From positions 1 through 64,000 of the forward strand of contig NZ_KB899816.1 of assembly GCF_000378425.1 (NCBI RefSeq): a stretch of 64,000 bases of DNA, written 5' to 3'. Every line of letters starts with the position of its first letter. The first letter of the stretch is position 1. A program made the position numbers and the translations under genes. Below, piece by piece: positions 7,376 to 15,314 of the stretch. The notes beneath the pieces were generated by a model. It made no database searches. It was not told the origin of the DNA and saw only the letters and a program-made list of their open reading frames with translations. The stretch is from Cohnella laeviribosi DSM 21336 (lineage in GTDB: Bacteria > Bacillota > Bacilli > Paenibacillales > Paenibacillaceae).

Positions 7376-8047
7376 ATGCTGAACAAAAACACGATCATGG
7401 CGAAAAGCCTGCTTCTGACGCTCGTTCTTGCCCTTGCCCTCCCCGCCGCCGCCGGCGCGGCCGCTTACGCGGCGGACGATTCCGCACCGGGACTTTCCCC
7501 TTCCCCGCAGACGCTTAACCGTTCCATCTCGGCAGAACCGGCGTCCCGCGGCCCGAACGCGGCGCTGCTCGATTTGCTGAAAACCGATGAAGCCACGCTC
7601 CGAAGCGAGCTTGCGGCGGGCAAATCGCTTGCGGATATCGCCGAGAAAAACGGCGTGTCCAAAGAAAAAGTGATCGACCTGCTCGTCAGCCAGCATATCG
7701 CAAGACTCAACGAGGCGGTCAAGGCGGGACAATTGACGGAAGCCGAGGCCGGACAGTGGAAAGCGAACATGGAGGAGCGCGTGCGCCAGCTCGTCGACCG
7801 GAAAGGCGGCCCGCATCGCCATCACCGGGGAGCCAAACGGTTAAACGACATCGCGCAGGTGCTCGGCATGAATCCGAAAGAGCTGATCGAAGAGCTGAAA
7901 AAAGGCAAATCGATCGTGCAAATCGGCAAGGAAAAAGGCATAAGCGAGTCGGCGATCGAAAGCAAGCTGCTGGAGAAGGAAAAGGCGAGAATACATGAGC
8001 TGATTAACCGCGTCTGGGGCAAAGGACGCCAGGTTGACCACAGCTGA
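7376..8047 (+). CDS. Secreted helical-repeat protein, unknown
   Basis: The 223-residue protein has a signal peptide (SLLLTLVLALALPAAAGAAAYA, cleaved near residue 31). Two similar alpha-helical repeats follow. Repeat 1 (about residues 60-145) has LAAGKSLADIAEKNGVSKEKVIDLL. Repeat 2 (about residues 155-215) has LKKGKSIVQIGKEKGISESAIESKLL. Each resembles a short helix-turn-helix-like unit seen in secreted Bacillales proteins. Between them is a His-rich stretch (GGPHRHHRG). ATG 7376 follows AAGGAG at 11 bases. A GTG at 7364 overlaps the site and is less likely. It sits alone between two tRNA-Val genes. The function is unknown. Confidence 0.7.
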   Translation: MLNKNTIMAKSLLLTLVLALALPAAAGAAAYAADDSAPGLSPSPQTLNRSISAEPASRGPNAALLDLLKTDEATLRSELAAGKSLADIAEKNGVSKEKVIDLLVSQHIARLNEAVKAGQLTEAEAGQWKANMEERVRQLVDRKGGPHRHHRGAKRLNDIAQVLGMNPKELIEELKKGKSIVQIGKEKGISESAIESKLLEKEKARIHELINRVWGKGRQVDHS

Positions 8048-8079
8048 CCGTTAACGCGATAAAATATTTTATCCCCCCC

Positions 8080-8108
8080 TTTACAACCCTGCTGCGACCC
8101 GCTATAAT
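8080..8108 (+). promoter_or_regulatory. Consensus promoter of tRNA-Val 2
   Basis: TTTACA (8080-8085), a 17-bp spacer and TATAAT (8103-8108) lie 23 bp upstream of the tRNA, the same geometry as copy 1. Confidence 0.85.
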
Positions 8109-8130
8109 AGATCAAGCCGAAACACTTCTT

Positions 8131-8206
8131 GATCTGATAGCTCAGCTGGGAGAGCACCATCTTGACAGGGTGGGGGTCACAGGTTCGAATCCTGTTCAGA
8201 TCACCA
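8131..8206 (+). tRNA. tRNA-Val (GAC), copy 2
   Basis: It has the same cloverleaf as the copy at 7185, with a C for T in the D-loop and a T for C in the T-arm region, anticodon GAC and encoded CCA. A terminator follows. Confidence 0.95.
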
Positions 8207-8222
8207 TATAACGTAAATGAAG

Positions 8223-8256
8223 AGCCACGCCGGGCGGCGTGGCTTTTTGGTTTTTA
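8223..8256 (+). terminator. Terminator after tRNA-Val 2
   Basis: AGCCACGCC pairs with GGCGTGGCT around a GGGC loop, followed by TTTTTGGTTTTT. Confidence 0.85.
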
Positions 8257-9096
8257 TCAGGTTTGCCCCGCTTCGTCCCGCCTTCTTGCGGCCGGAGCGG
8301 GCGGCGCAAAGCCGTCGGCGCTGAACGCCACGCCGCCCGGCGGCATGAGGCCGGACAGCTCGCCAACGAGCGCCTCCGCGGCTTCCGGGCGGTACCATTC
8401 GCTCCAGCCGAGCTGCGCGAATGTCTCCCGCATCCCGAGCCGTTCGCTGCGCCTGCCGCCGCTGCCGTCTCCCCGGAAGAAGTCGTCGACGACCACTCTC
8501 GGCGCCGCCTCGGCCAACCGCCGGGCGAAACCGGGCGTATGCGGCAGAACCGGAGATACGGCCGCCTGCACGTCCACGCCGGCTTCGCGCAGCTTGCGCA
8601 GCGCCGCAAAGCGGGCTGCGATCGGCGGCGCATACGGCGTCAGCGCCCGCCGAACGTCGTCGCGGTCGCTTTCGATCGTCATGCTTACCCGCAGGCGGCC
8701 TTTAAGCCGAAGCAGCAGGTCCGCGTCCCGGACGACGAGCGGAGAACGCGTCTGCACCAGCACAAAGTCCGGCGGCTCGGCCGCCATCGCCTCCAGCAGC
8801 CGGCGGCTGACGAAGGCGGATGCCTCCAGCGGCTGATACGGGTCCGTAGCCGACGAGAAAAAGACGGTCACGGGCCCGTTCGCTTTGGCGCGCCGGAGCT
8901 CGCGCTCGAATCCCGAGGCATCCGCCTGCTTCCGCTCCACCCACTCTCCCCAAGGCTCGGACCGAAACAGCGCGACCGGAAGCCGGCGCACGTAGCAATA
9001 CGAACAGCCATACGCGCAGCCGACGTACGGATTTAACGTATGCGTATAGCCCTGCAAGTAGCCCGACGCCGGCGTCAGCAGGCGGCGCGAGCTCAT
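8257..9096 (-). CDS. Radical SAM protein, SPL-like/Rv2578c-like
   Basis: The 279-residue protein has the radical SAM cluster motif GCAYGCSYC (Cys-x3-Cys-x2-Cys, residues 27-34), which binds a 4Fe-4S cluster and S-adenosylmethionine. The opening [10 protein letters not shown] and the later [12 protein letters not shown] resemble the spore-photoproduct-lyase-related group of small radical SAM proteins. It is shorter than true SplB, and its substrate is unknown. The start overlaps the ung stop by four bases (ATGA), so the two are co-translated. This hints at a nucleic-acid repair context, by inference from the neighbour and family only. The C-terminal 30 residues are Ala/Pro/Arg-rich and look disordered. 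Confidence 0.8.
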   Translation of the reverse strand: MSSRRLLTPASGYLQGYTHTLNPYVGCAYGCSYCYVRRLPVALFRSEPWGEWVERKQADASGFERELRRAKANGPVTVFFSSATDPYQPLEASAFVSRRLLEAMAAEPPDFVLVQTRSPLVVRDADLLLRLKGRLRVSMTIESDRDDVRRALTPYAPPIAARFAALRKLREAGVDVQAAVSPVLPHTPGFARRLAEAAPRVVVDDFFRGDGSGGRRSERLGMRETFAQLGWSEWYRPEAAEALVGELSGLMPPGGVAFSADGFAPPAPAARRRDEAGQT

Positions 9097-9812
9097 CGCC
9101 GGCTTGCTCCCGATACCAGGCGCTCCGTCTCCGCATCCAGCTCCGGTATTTGCCAGTCGATCTCGGTCTCTCCGATTGAACGCAAGAAGGCGTTCGTCCG
9201 CGAAAACGGACGGCTGCCGAAAAAGCCGTTATGCGCCGAGAACGGACTCGGATGCGGCGAAGCGATCACGTAGTGGCGCGAGCGGTCGATAAACGAAGCC
9301 TTCTCCTGCGCATGCCGCCCCCATAAAATAAACACGACCGGCCGCTCCCGCTCGTTCAGCGCCGCGATGACCGCATCCGTAAACCGCTCCCAGCCGAGTC
9401 CCTTGTGCGAGTTCGGCTGCCCTTCCCGCACCGTCAGAACGGCATTGAGCAGCAGCACGCCCTGCTTCGCCCAATGCTCCAAAAAGCCGTGGCTCGGGAT
9501 CGTACAGCCCAGGTCGTCCCGCAATTCCTTGTAAATGTTTTGCAGGGACGGCGGCGTCTTCACTCCCGGCAGCACCGAGAAGCTCAACCCGTGAGCTTGC
9601 CCGTAGCCGTGGTACGGGTCCTGTCCGAGGATGACCACTTTTACCGCCTCGTACGAAGTCAAATGCAGCGCCTGGAAAATATGGTACATATCCGGATAAA
9701 CCCTGTGCTGGCGATACTCCGCCGCAAGCTTTTTCCTCAATTCCCGGTAGTACGGCTTTTCCATTTCCGGCTGCAGCAGCGGGCCCCAATCGTTTTGGAA
9801 TATGGCCGCCAT
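9093..9812 (-). CDS. ung: Uracil-DNA glycosylase, family 1
   Basis: The 239-residue cytosolic repair enzyme cuts uracil from DNA. It has the water-activating motif [19 protein letters not shown] (Asp65) and the minor-groove motif [13 protein letters not shown] with the catalytic His. The uracil pocket residues in [17 protein letters not shown] also fit. ATG 9812 is chosen because GGGGGA sits seven bases upstream. Upstream in-frame ATGs at 9827 and 9833 have no better site. The gene overlaps the radical SAM gene by four bases. The length matches Bacillus Ung (about 225 residues). Confidence 0.95.
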   Translation of the reverse strand: MAAIFQNDWGPLLQPEMEKPYYRELRKKLAAEYRQHRVYPDMYHIFQALHLTSYEAVKVVILGQDPYHGYGQAHGLSFSVLPGVKTPPSLQNIYKELRDDLGCTIPSHGFLEHWAKQGVLLLNAVLTVREGQPNSHKGLGWERFTDAVIAALNERERPVVFILWGRHAQEKASFIDRSRHYVIASPHPSPFSAHNGFFGSRPFSRTNAFLRSIGETEIDWQIPELDAETERLVSGASRR

Positions 9813-9865
9813 ATCGCAATCCCCCATTTTCATCGTCGCGTGATTCGCCATAAGACTCGAATTTA

Positions 9866-10420
9866 TTATAGCAATCTCGCTTCCGCAGTTGAATCTTCTT
9901 CGTATTCGTCCTCCAGAATGGAATATTGGAAGGAGTCGTGCCATTGCCCTTTGTGCCGCATATGCCCGCGCAGATGTCCCTCATACTTCATGCCGATCTT
10001 CTGCATGACTTTGGCGGACCCGATATTCTCCGGACGGCACGTGGCGTAAATGCGGTGCAGGCCGAGTCGCCGGAATCCGAACCAAAGCATCGCCTTCGCC
10101 GCTTCCGACGCGTACCCTTGCCGCCAGTAGTCCGGATGGAAGCAATAGCCGATCTCTCCCTGCGACGGTTCGGAAACATGAATGCCGCAGCCTCCGATCA
10201 GCGATCCGTTTGATTTGAGCACGGCCGCGAATTCGTAAACCCGCCTGGGCTCCTGCTTCCGCATTTCAAGGGCGAGCCGGATGAACGCCTTCGTATCCGC
10301 TTCCGTATTCGGCCCCCATATCATGTACTTCGCTACTTCGGGATTTGAAGCGTAAACATGAACGTCTTCGGCATCTTCAAGGGAAAACTCTCGGATCAAC
10401 AGGCGTTTCGTTTCCAGCAT
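9866..10420 (-). CDS. GNAT N-acetyltransferase (RimJ/RimL type)
   Basis: The 184-residue protein starts [12 protein letters not shown], typical of RimJ/RimL/YdaF acetyltransferases. The acetyl-CoA-binding motif region is [13 protein letters not shown] (Q/RxxGxA type, about residues 119-131). It is followed by [25 protein letters not shown], the motif that ends the fold. It transfers acetyl groups from acetyl-CoA to an amino group of an unknown acceptor (protein N-terminus, antibiotic or metabolite). The ribosome site is AAAGGAGATC before ATG 10420. It lies just upstream of ung on the same strand, with a 53-bp gap. Confidence 0.85.
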   Translation of the reverse strand: MLETKRLLIREFSLEDAEDVHVYASNPEVAKYMIWGPNTEADTKAFIRLALEMRKQEPRRVYEFAAVLKSNGSLIGGCGIHVSEPSQGEIGYCFHPDYWRQGYASEAAKAMLWFGFRRLGLHRIYATCRPENIGSAKVMQKIGMKYEGHLRGHMRHKGQWHDSFQYSILEDEYEEDSTAEARLL

Positions 10421-10548
10421 CCGGGCGATCTCCTTTCGTCAGGGGGATTCCTTCGCGCGACCTCTTTCGCTGCCTTGCCGCATTTCGCCATAGCGGGATT
10501 TGGGGGTATGAGGGTAAAACCGCGTGGCGCAGGGGATGGGAAACGGAT

Positions 10549-10571
10549 AGGATTTTAAGTCCTGTGCGTCT
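10549..10571. repeat. 23-bp direct repeat, distal copy of tRNA-Leu anticodon-arm segment
   Basis: These 23 bases are identical to 11081-11103 inside tRNA-Leu (anticodon stem-loop and part of the D side). Flanking bases on both sides differ. The two copies lie 532 bp apart in the same orientation, which is the arrangement left by tRNA-targeted integration. Confidence 0.8.
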
Positions 10572-10586
10572 TTAGCGAGTCTAATC

Positions 10587-10943
10587 TTACTCCAACAGCT
10601 TCAAAACAAATCTCGGTAACGCATTGGCTTGTGCCAGCATCACCTTTCCCGCTTCCGCTAATATTTGACTCCTCGTCAGTTCCGTCATTTCTTTTGCCAT
10701 ATCCGCATCCCGAATTCTGGATTCGGAGGCGGATAAATTTTCCGCATAGTGTTGCACGTTATTTAAAGTATGCTCAAGACGATTTTGATAAGCACCCAAC
10801 CTAGCGCGTTCAGCAGAGACTATGTTTATAGCATTCCGGATTTTAGCCATTGAAGATTGTGCATTTTGCAGGGTGTCTATGGATACTTCAAAAGGTTGCA
10901 GTATAGTCGCAGTCCCATTGTTAACCCGAACAACGACTTGCAA
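10587..10943 (-). pseudogene. Flagellin C-terminal fragment (truncated hag)
   Basis: The 118 codons encode the conserved C-terminal flagellin domain. Landmarks are ARLGAYQNRLEHTLNN, then LSASESRIRDADMAKEM, then MLAQANALPRFVLKLLE just before the stop. The N-terminal flagellin domain, needed for filament assembly, is absent. Upstream sequence (from about 10945) is the terminator region of tRNA-Leu, so about two-thirds of the gene is missing. There is no ribosome site before the first possible start. The fragment is lower in GC than its neighbours and lies between two 23-bp copies of a tRNA-Leu segment. It is a remnant, perhaps brought by a mobile element. Confidence 0.8.
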
Positions 10944-10960
10944 AAAATCACAATCGATAA

Positions 10961-11009
10961 AAAGAACCCCTTTTTCCGACTTGAGATTGACAGGCCGAAA
11001 AAGGGGATT
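10961..11009 (-). terminator. Terminator after tRNA-Leu
   Basis: On the minus strand CCCCTTTTTC and GAAAAAGGGG form a long stem, followed by TTCTTTTTATC. It lies about 25 bp past the CCA end of tRNA-Leu. Confidence 0.75.
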
Positions 11010-11034
11010 TATTAATCATAAGTGTGGGTGCTAC

Positions 11035-11123
11035 TGGTGCCGAGGACGGGAATCGAACCCGTACGGTGGTTACCCACCCCAGGATTTTAAGTCCTGTGCG
11101 TCTGCCAGTTCCGCCACCCCGGC
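11035..11123 (-). tRNA. tRNA-Leu (TAA)
   Basis: The 89-nt class II tRNA has acceptor GCCGGGG/CCTCGGC, anticodon loop CTTAAAA (anticodon TAA), a long variable arm (GGGTGGGTAACCACC), T-loop TTCGATT and encoded CCA. Bases 11081-11103 are repeated at 10549. Confidence 0.95.
11081..11103. repeat. 23-bp direct repeat, proximal copy inside tRNA-Leu
   Basis: This is the partner of the copy at 10549-10571. It spans the anticodon arm, a known crossover site of tRNA-specific integrases. Confidence 0.8.
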
Positions 11124-11169
11124 ACGAAAATCTCGGGTTTCCAAGAATTGTCGTGCGACAACAAGGTAT

Positions 11170-11198
11170 ATCATATCACGTATCGTAAACGCATGCAA
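11170..11198 (-). promoter_or_regulatory. Promoter of tRNA-Leu
   Basis: On the minus strand TTGCAT (11193-11198), a 17-bp spacer and TATGAT (11170-11175) lie 47 bp before the tRNA. Confidence 0.75.
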
Positions 11199-11310
11199 TA
11201 TCATCATTAAATGTATGGATAACGAGGCGCCCATTAGCAAATCCGTTAGCAATTCATCGGACACCGAAATTTCGCCGATACTAAACTAATGAAAAGGGGC
11301 CCACAAAATC

Positions 11311-11339
11311 AAAAAAACCTTGATTGATCAAGGCTTTTT
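11311..11339 (-). terminator. Terminator after tRNA-Ile2
   Basis: CCTTGAT pairs with ATCAAGG over a short loop, with T runs on either side. It lies directly past the CCA end of the tRNA. Confidence 0.85.
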
Positions 11340-11342
11340 GGC

Positions 11343-11419
11343 TGGTGGGCCCTGAGGGACTCGAACCCCCGACCAATCGGTTATGAGCCGACCGCTCTAA
11401 CCAACTGAGCTAAGGGCCC
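11343..11419 (-). tRNA. tRNA with CAT anticodon, probably tRNA-Ile2 (lysidine type)
   Basis: The 77-nt cloverleaf has acceptor GGGCCCT/AGGGCCC, anticodon loop CTCATAA and encoded CCA. The anticodon stem GTCGG/CCGAT and T-arm GGTTCGAGTCC resemble Bacillus tRNA-Ile2 more than elongator Met. That choice is inferred. Confidence 0.85.
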
Positions 11420-11443
11420 TCGTACTGGTCCATTCAAGGTATG

Positions 11444-11522
<79 letters not shown>

Positions 11523-11559
11523 CCAGTGGTTAAAGGTGCTGTCGACAGCGACAAGAACT

Positions 11560-11588
11560 AATATACAGCAGGGGGATTTATGAGTCAA
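11560..11588 (-). promoter_or_regulatory. Promoter of the fMet-Ile2 tRNA pair
   Basis: On the minus strand TTGACT (11583-11588), a 17-bp spacer and TATATT (11560-11565) precede tRNA-fMet. A 12-bp palindrome GCTGTCGACAGC lies between promoter and tRNA. Confidence 0.75.
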
Positions 11589-11611
11589 GAAAAAAATAGC
11601 ATTTTGCAGAA

Positions 11612-11794
11612 TTATTTTTCGTTCGGCTGCTCTTTTGCTGCTTCTGCGCCGTTCGCCGCCGCTTCCGCCTTGGCCATATCGGCGAGCTTCTGCAGCAAAA
11701 TATGCTGCGGCATATGCATCAGATGCTCCAGCGGCACCTTCAGATGCTGCGCCAGCTTCTGCGCCGTTTCCGCCGACAGAGGCATTCTCCGCAT
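11612..11794 (-). CDS. yycC: YycC-like protein
   Basis: The 60-residue protein matches the small YycC family of Bacillales: LSAETAQKLAQHLKVPLEHLMHMPQHILLQKLA. It is helical and cytosolic, with unknown function. ATG 11794 follows AAAGGAG at ten bases. An upstream in-frame codon at 11833 has no such site. The C-terminus (ANGAEAAKEQPNEK) is longer and more charged than I recall for Bacillus YycC. The stop lies just in front of the fMet tRNA promoter. Confidence 0.8.
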   Translation of the reverse strand: MRRMPLSAETAQKLAQHLKVPLEHLMHMPQHILLQKLADMAKAEAAANGAEAAKEQPNEK

Positions 11795-11887
11795 GCTGTG
11801 CACGCTCCTTTCCCTTCCTAGACGATACCACAACGAGCGGGCAATGCCAAGGCCGGCTTCGCGAACGGAAGCCGGCCCCGAGAACCG

Positions 11888-12052
11888 CTACGGCACAAAC
11901 CGCACTCCGTATTTCCCTTTGCGGGAGCGGTACACTTCGATCTCGCGGGGCATGTCGACCCCGAACAGCCACCCGTCAACCTCCATGCGGCGAACGAGAC
12001 AGCCCGCCTGAAATTTGCTGTCGTACAGTCTCGCCCAGTACACCCAATTCAT
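11888..12052 (-). CDS. Small conserved-looking protein, unknown
   Basis: A 54-codon frame with ATG at 12052 is preceded by GGAGGGATC. The protein opens MNWVYWARLYDSKFQAG and ends YRSRKGKYGVRFVP. It is rich in aromatic and basic residues and has no signal or membrane segment. It lies 61 bp downstream of the second solute-binding-protein gene on the same strand and could be the last gene of that transcript. I recognise no family. The ribosome site and the codon use similar to its neighbours are the support. Confidence 0.55.
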   Translation of the reverse strand: MNWVYWARLYDSKFQAGCLVRRMEVDGWLFGVDMPREIEVYRSRKGKYGVRFVP

Positions 12053-12113
12053 CGCCTGCGATCCCTCCGATATATGGGCTGCTGGTCCTTAGGATGCTCG
12101 TTCGCGCCCAAGC

Positions 12114-13664
12114 TTAACCGCCCGCCGCTCTGGGGACCATTTCTTTTTGCCTCGACATCTCGTCGCTCATGTAGGGCGTAAGGTCCAGCTCGCCTGTCGG
12201 GTTCGTCTTGATTTCCTGCAGCAGCTTGTTGCCGTTCGCTTGCCACTCCTGCAGCGCTTCCTTGACCGTCAGGTCGCCTCTCAGCGCTTTTTGGAACAAT
12301 TGGTCCCCGATCGTGGAAATATACATCAGGTTCGGCCGCTCGCGGTTAAGCTTATCTTCGGCCTCGTTGTATTCGAATTTGTTCGGTTTGAGCTTATAAA
12401 ACGCTTCGATGTTGTAGCTCAGGCCGTCAATCGGCTTGATGAACTCGGTAAGGGAGCTCATTTCATAGGTGCTGCGCGCTTTGAACTTGGCCGTCTCCTT
12501 GCTCGTGCTAAACTTGATGAATTCCCACGCGTCGTCCGGATTTTGCGCCTTGCTGTTGACGACCATGATCGAGCCCAAATACATGCTTCCTCCGACATCC
12601 GGCATTTCCGGAAGCGTCGGATAGGTGACGATATCCCAATCGATGAGCTGGTATTTTTTCAGTTTGTCGACGTTTTCGTTAAACGTCTTTAACTCGTTGA
12701 TCATATAGGCGCCGCCGATCGTCATCGCAACCCGGTTGGTGAAGAACGGGCGGTTAGAGTACGGGTCGTACCTGACGCCTTCGTTCGTCTCCTGCGGGTC
12801 GGGCATCAGATCCTCCTGATTCGGAATGACTTTTTGCCGGTACAACTCGACCGGCCGCTTCCACGCCCGCTCCCATTGCGGCGTATCGACGCTCATCGTC
12901 TCGCCCTTGTCGTCGTACATGCGCAGCTTGAGCGGAGCGACGATATTGTTGACGGAATAAAAATTGAGATCGCCGCCCCAATCGCTCAGCGACAACCCGA
13001 ATACTCTGTCTTTGCCCGTCCCCTTGCTCATCTGAACCGCCAGGTCGAAGATTTGGTCCCACGTCATGCCGTCGGTGGGAGGATTTACGCCCGCTTCGGA
13101 GAACAGCTTCTTGTTATAGAACAGCACGCTCGAGCTGAACGTCGGCGTCAGCCCGTAAATTTGATTGTTCCCGATTTCCCGCAACGTGTCCATCACCGCA
13201 GGCACAAACGCCTCCAGATCGATTTTGTCCTTTTTGATATAGGAATCGAGCGGCACGAGCAGATTATCCTGAATAAGCCGGGCCACCGTACCTTGGTCCA
13301 GGATCAGCACATCGACCGGATTCGCGCCGGTCATCATCTCTTTCAACTTCTCGTAATTGTCCACCCGCTGCTGCTCTTTCATTTCCTCTTCGGAAGCGAA
13401 CCGCATCGAGGACCAATCGGAAGCGTATTGAAACTCGATGTCGATGTTCTTCTTCGCCAGCTCGAACATATCCGAATACTGCTGGCGCAAGTAGGATTCG
13501 TCTTCCTTGCTGCCGGACATTAGCCCGATGCGAAGCGTTCTCCGGTTGTTCGGGTCGTCGGAATCGTCTCCGGCGCTGCAGGCCGCGGCAAGCGCGGCGA
13601 AAACGGCAAAAACGAGCATTACGGATATCGATTTCAATAAACGCAAACGGCGAATCGACTGCAC
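12114..13664 (-). CDS. Extracellular solute-binding lipoprotein, paralogue 2
   Basis: The 516-residue protein has a lipobox ending in Cys29 (ALAAAC) and the fold of family 1 (sugar-type) solute-binding proteins. Recognisable parts are LFYNKKLFSEAGVNPPTDGMTWDQ (about residues 182-205) and AQNPDDAWEFIKFSTSKE near the hinge. After processing it would be anchored outside the membrane. It shares length and many segments with the protein at 13764-15314, including DDPNNRRTLRIG after the lipobox, so the two arose by tandem duplication. It is the last large gene of the exporter operon, separated from its twin by a hairpin that may lower its expression. No sugar permease is nearby and the ligand is unknown. 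Confidence 0.85.
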   Translation of the reverse strand: MQSIRRLRLLKSISVMLVFAVFAALAAACSAGDDSDDPNNRRTLRIGLMSGSKEDESYLRQQYSDMFELAKKNIDIEFQYASDWSSMRFASEEEMKEQQRVDNYEKLKEMMTGANPVDVLILDQGTVARLIQDNLLVPLDSYIKKDKIDLEAFVPAVMDTLREIGNNQIYGLTPTFSSSVLFYNKKLFSEAGVNPPTDGMTWDQIFDLAVQMSKGTGKDRVFGLSLSDWGGDLNFYSVNNIVAPLKLRMYDDKGETMSVDTPQWERAWKRPVELYRQKVIPNQEDLMPDPQETNEGVRYDPYSNRPFFTNRVAMTIGGAYMINELKTFNENVDKLKKYQLIDWDIVTYPTLPEMPDVGGSMYLGSIMVVNSKAQNPDDAWEFIKFSTSKETAKFKARSTYEMSSLTEFIKPIDGLSYNIEAFYKLKPNKFEYNEAEDKLNRERPNLMYISTIGDQLFQKALRGDLTVKEALQEWQANGNKLLQEIKTNPTGELDLTPYMSDEMSRQKEMVPRAAGG

Positions 13665-13684
13665 AGCATTTCCCCCTTATCAAA

Positions 13685-13732
13685 GTAAAAGCACCGCGCA
13701 AATCCGTATCCTCCCGATGACTGCGCGGTGCT
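13685..13732 (-). terminator. Intercistronic hairpin between the two binding-protein genes
   Basis: An 11-bp stem AGCACCGCGCA/TGCGCGGTGCT is followed on the minus strand by TTTTAC. It could terminate part of the transcripts after the first binding-protein gene. Confidence 0.6.
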
Positions 13733-13763
13733 GCCCAGGATCAAATCCGGATTCCGTTATCCG

Positions 13764-15314
13764 TTAATCAAGGATGGCCATCCCGGAAGCCGAATGGGTC
13801 AATTCCTTGGCGCCGTAGACCCCGTCGTTTACCCCTTCGATGGGACCGTTCGGATTGAGCTTGATTTTTTGCAGCAGGTCGTTGCCCTTCGTCTCGAATT
13901 CGGCCAGCGCTTCCTTGACCGACATTTCGCCGTTGATCACCTTGTTGAACTCGGTTGCGGCCAACTGATCGATCAGGCTCAAATTCGGGCGCTCCTGGTA
14001 CAGCTTCGACCAGGTTGCGTTGTTGCGCTGCGGTACGGGCCTTACGCTCGTGAAGGCCTCCATGTTGTAGCTCATGCCTTCCTTCGGCTTGGCGAATTCG
14101 ATCAGCGACGGCAGCTCGTAGCTGCTCCGCGCCCGCAGCTTGCCCCACTCCTTGCCGTTCATGAACTTGACGAACTCCCACGCGTCGTCCGGGTTCTGAG
14201 CCTGGGCGTTGATGCCGGCCAGCGTGCTGATGTAGATGTAGTTGCTCACGCCCGGATTTTCCGCGAAGGTCGGCACGGAAACGACATCCCAGTCAAGCGC
14301 CTCCATGCCTTCGAATTTGTCGACGTTTTTGTTGAACAGTTCGATATCGTTGATCATGCTGTACGAACCGATGACCATCGCGACTTTGCCCTTGAAGAAA
14401 GCCTGTTCTTGGTACGGATTATAGCGGTACTTGCCGTCGTCGGGCTGCGGGTCGGGCTGGAGATCTTCCCGGGTCGGAAGCACTTTGTCTTTGTACAGGT
14501 TCGCAAACGTCGTCCAGACGGCCTCCCATTGCGGCGTGTTGACCGTCATCGTCTCCGCCTTGTCGTCGAACATCCGAAGCTGCAGCGGAGCCGCGTAATT
14601 GACCATATCGTAATAGCCGTCGCTGTAGCCCCATTGGTTAAACGTAAAGCCGAACGTCGCGTCTTTGCCCGATCCGGTCTTCAGGCGGCGCGCCAGATTA
14701 AACAAGTCGTCCCAGGTCATGCCGTTGGTCGGAACTTCGACGCCCAATTTCGAGAACAGTTTCTTATTATAAAAAAGCGCGGAAGGCGAGTAGGTCGGCG
14801 CCAGGGCGTAAAGGTTCTGGCCGTCGCCCATCTCCTTGATCCCTTCGATCACGGCGGGCACGTATTCGTTCAAATCGATCTTGTCTTCCTTAACAAGCGG
14901 ATCGAGCGGCTTGAGCAAGTTTTCCTGCACCATGCTGCCCAGCATGCTGGAATCGTTCAGGATCATGACGTCCACGGGATTGGGGCCCGTCATGATTTCC
15001 TTGACCTTTTCAAGGGGATCGGGCTGCTTTTGGTCCGGGGTTTGCTCCTCGAACTGCGTCTCGCTCCAGTCGATCGCCGGAACGATCTCGATGTCGATGT
15101 TGCCGTGCGTAAATTCGAACAGGTCGGTATATTGCTGGCGGAAATATTGCTCTTCCTGGCTGCTTCCGTACATCGTGCCGATGCGCAGCGTGCGCCGGTT
15201 GTTCGGATCGTCGGAGTTGCCTCCGCCGTTGCAGGCGGCAAGCAGGGAGCCGGCCAGCGTCAGGCTCAAGCCGGTCAACGCCAGCTTGCGAAAGCGGTTC
15301 GGGATAGTTTTCAT
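13764..15314 (-). CDS. Extracellular solute-binding lipoprotein, paralogue 1
   Basis: This is a 516-residue lipoprotein (lipobox LLAAC, Cys28) with the periplasmic-binding-protein type of family 1: LFYNKKLFSKLGVEVPTNGMTWDD, then KVAMVIGSYSMIND and AQNPDDAWEFVKFMNG. Its ATG overlaps the stop of the AbrB-tailed ATPase gene by four bases (ATGA), so it is translated together with the exporter genes. MacB/FtsX exporters normally have no solute-binding protein. It may instead sense an extracellular ligand or bind the cargo, but this is inference. The Asp/Asn/Arg-rich linker after the lipobox (NSDDPNNRRTL) is shared with paralogue 2. Confidence 0.85.
   Translation of the reverse strand: MKTIPNRFRKLALTGLSLTLAGSLLAACNGGGNSDDPNNRRTLRIGTMYGSSQEEQYFRQQYTDLFEFTHGNIDIEIVPAIDWSETQFEEQTPDQKQPDPLEKVKEIMTGPNPVDVMILNDSSMLGSMVQENLLKPLDPLVKEDKIDLNEYVPAVIEGIKEMGDGQNLYALAPTYSPSALFYNKKLFSKLGVEVPTNGMTWDDLFNLARRLKTGSGKDATFGFTFNQWGYSDGYYDMVNYAAPLQLRMFDDKAETMTVNTPQWEAVWTTFANLYKDKVLPTREDLQPDPQPDDGKYRYNPYQEQAFFKGKVAMVIGSYSMINDIELFNKNVDKFEGMEALDWDVVSVPTFAENPGVSNYIYISTLAGINAQAQNPDDAWEFVKFMNGKEWGKLRARSSYELPSLIEFAKPKEGMSYNMEAFTSVRPVPQRNNATWSKLYQERPNLSLIDQLAATEFNKVINGEMSVKEALAEFETKGNDLLQKIKLNPNGPIEGVNDGVYGAKELTHSASGMAILD

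Noticed and set aside
11070-11264. 64-codon frame with ELADAQDLKSW
   Set aside because: That sequence is the familiar translation of tRNA-Leu; the frame is an artefact.
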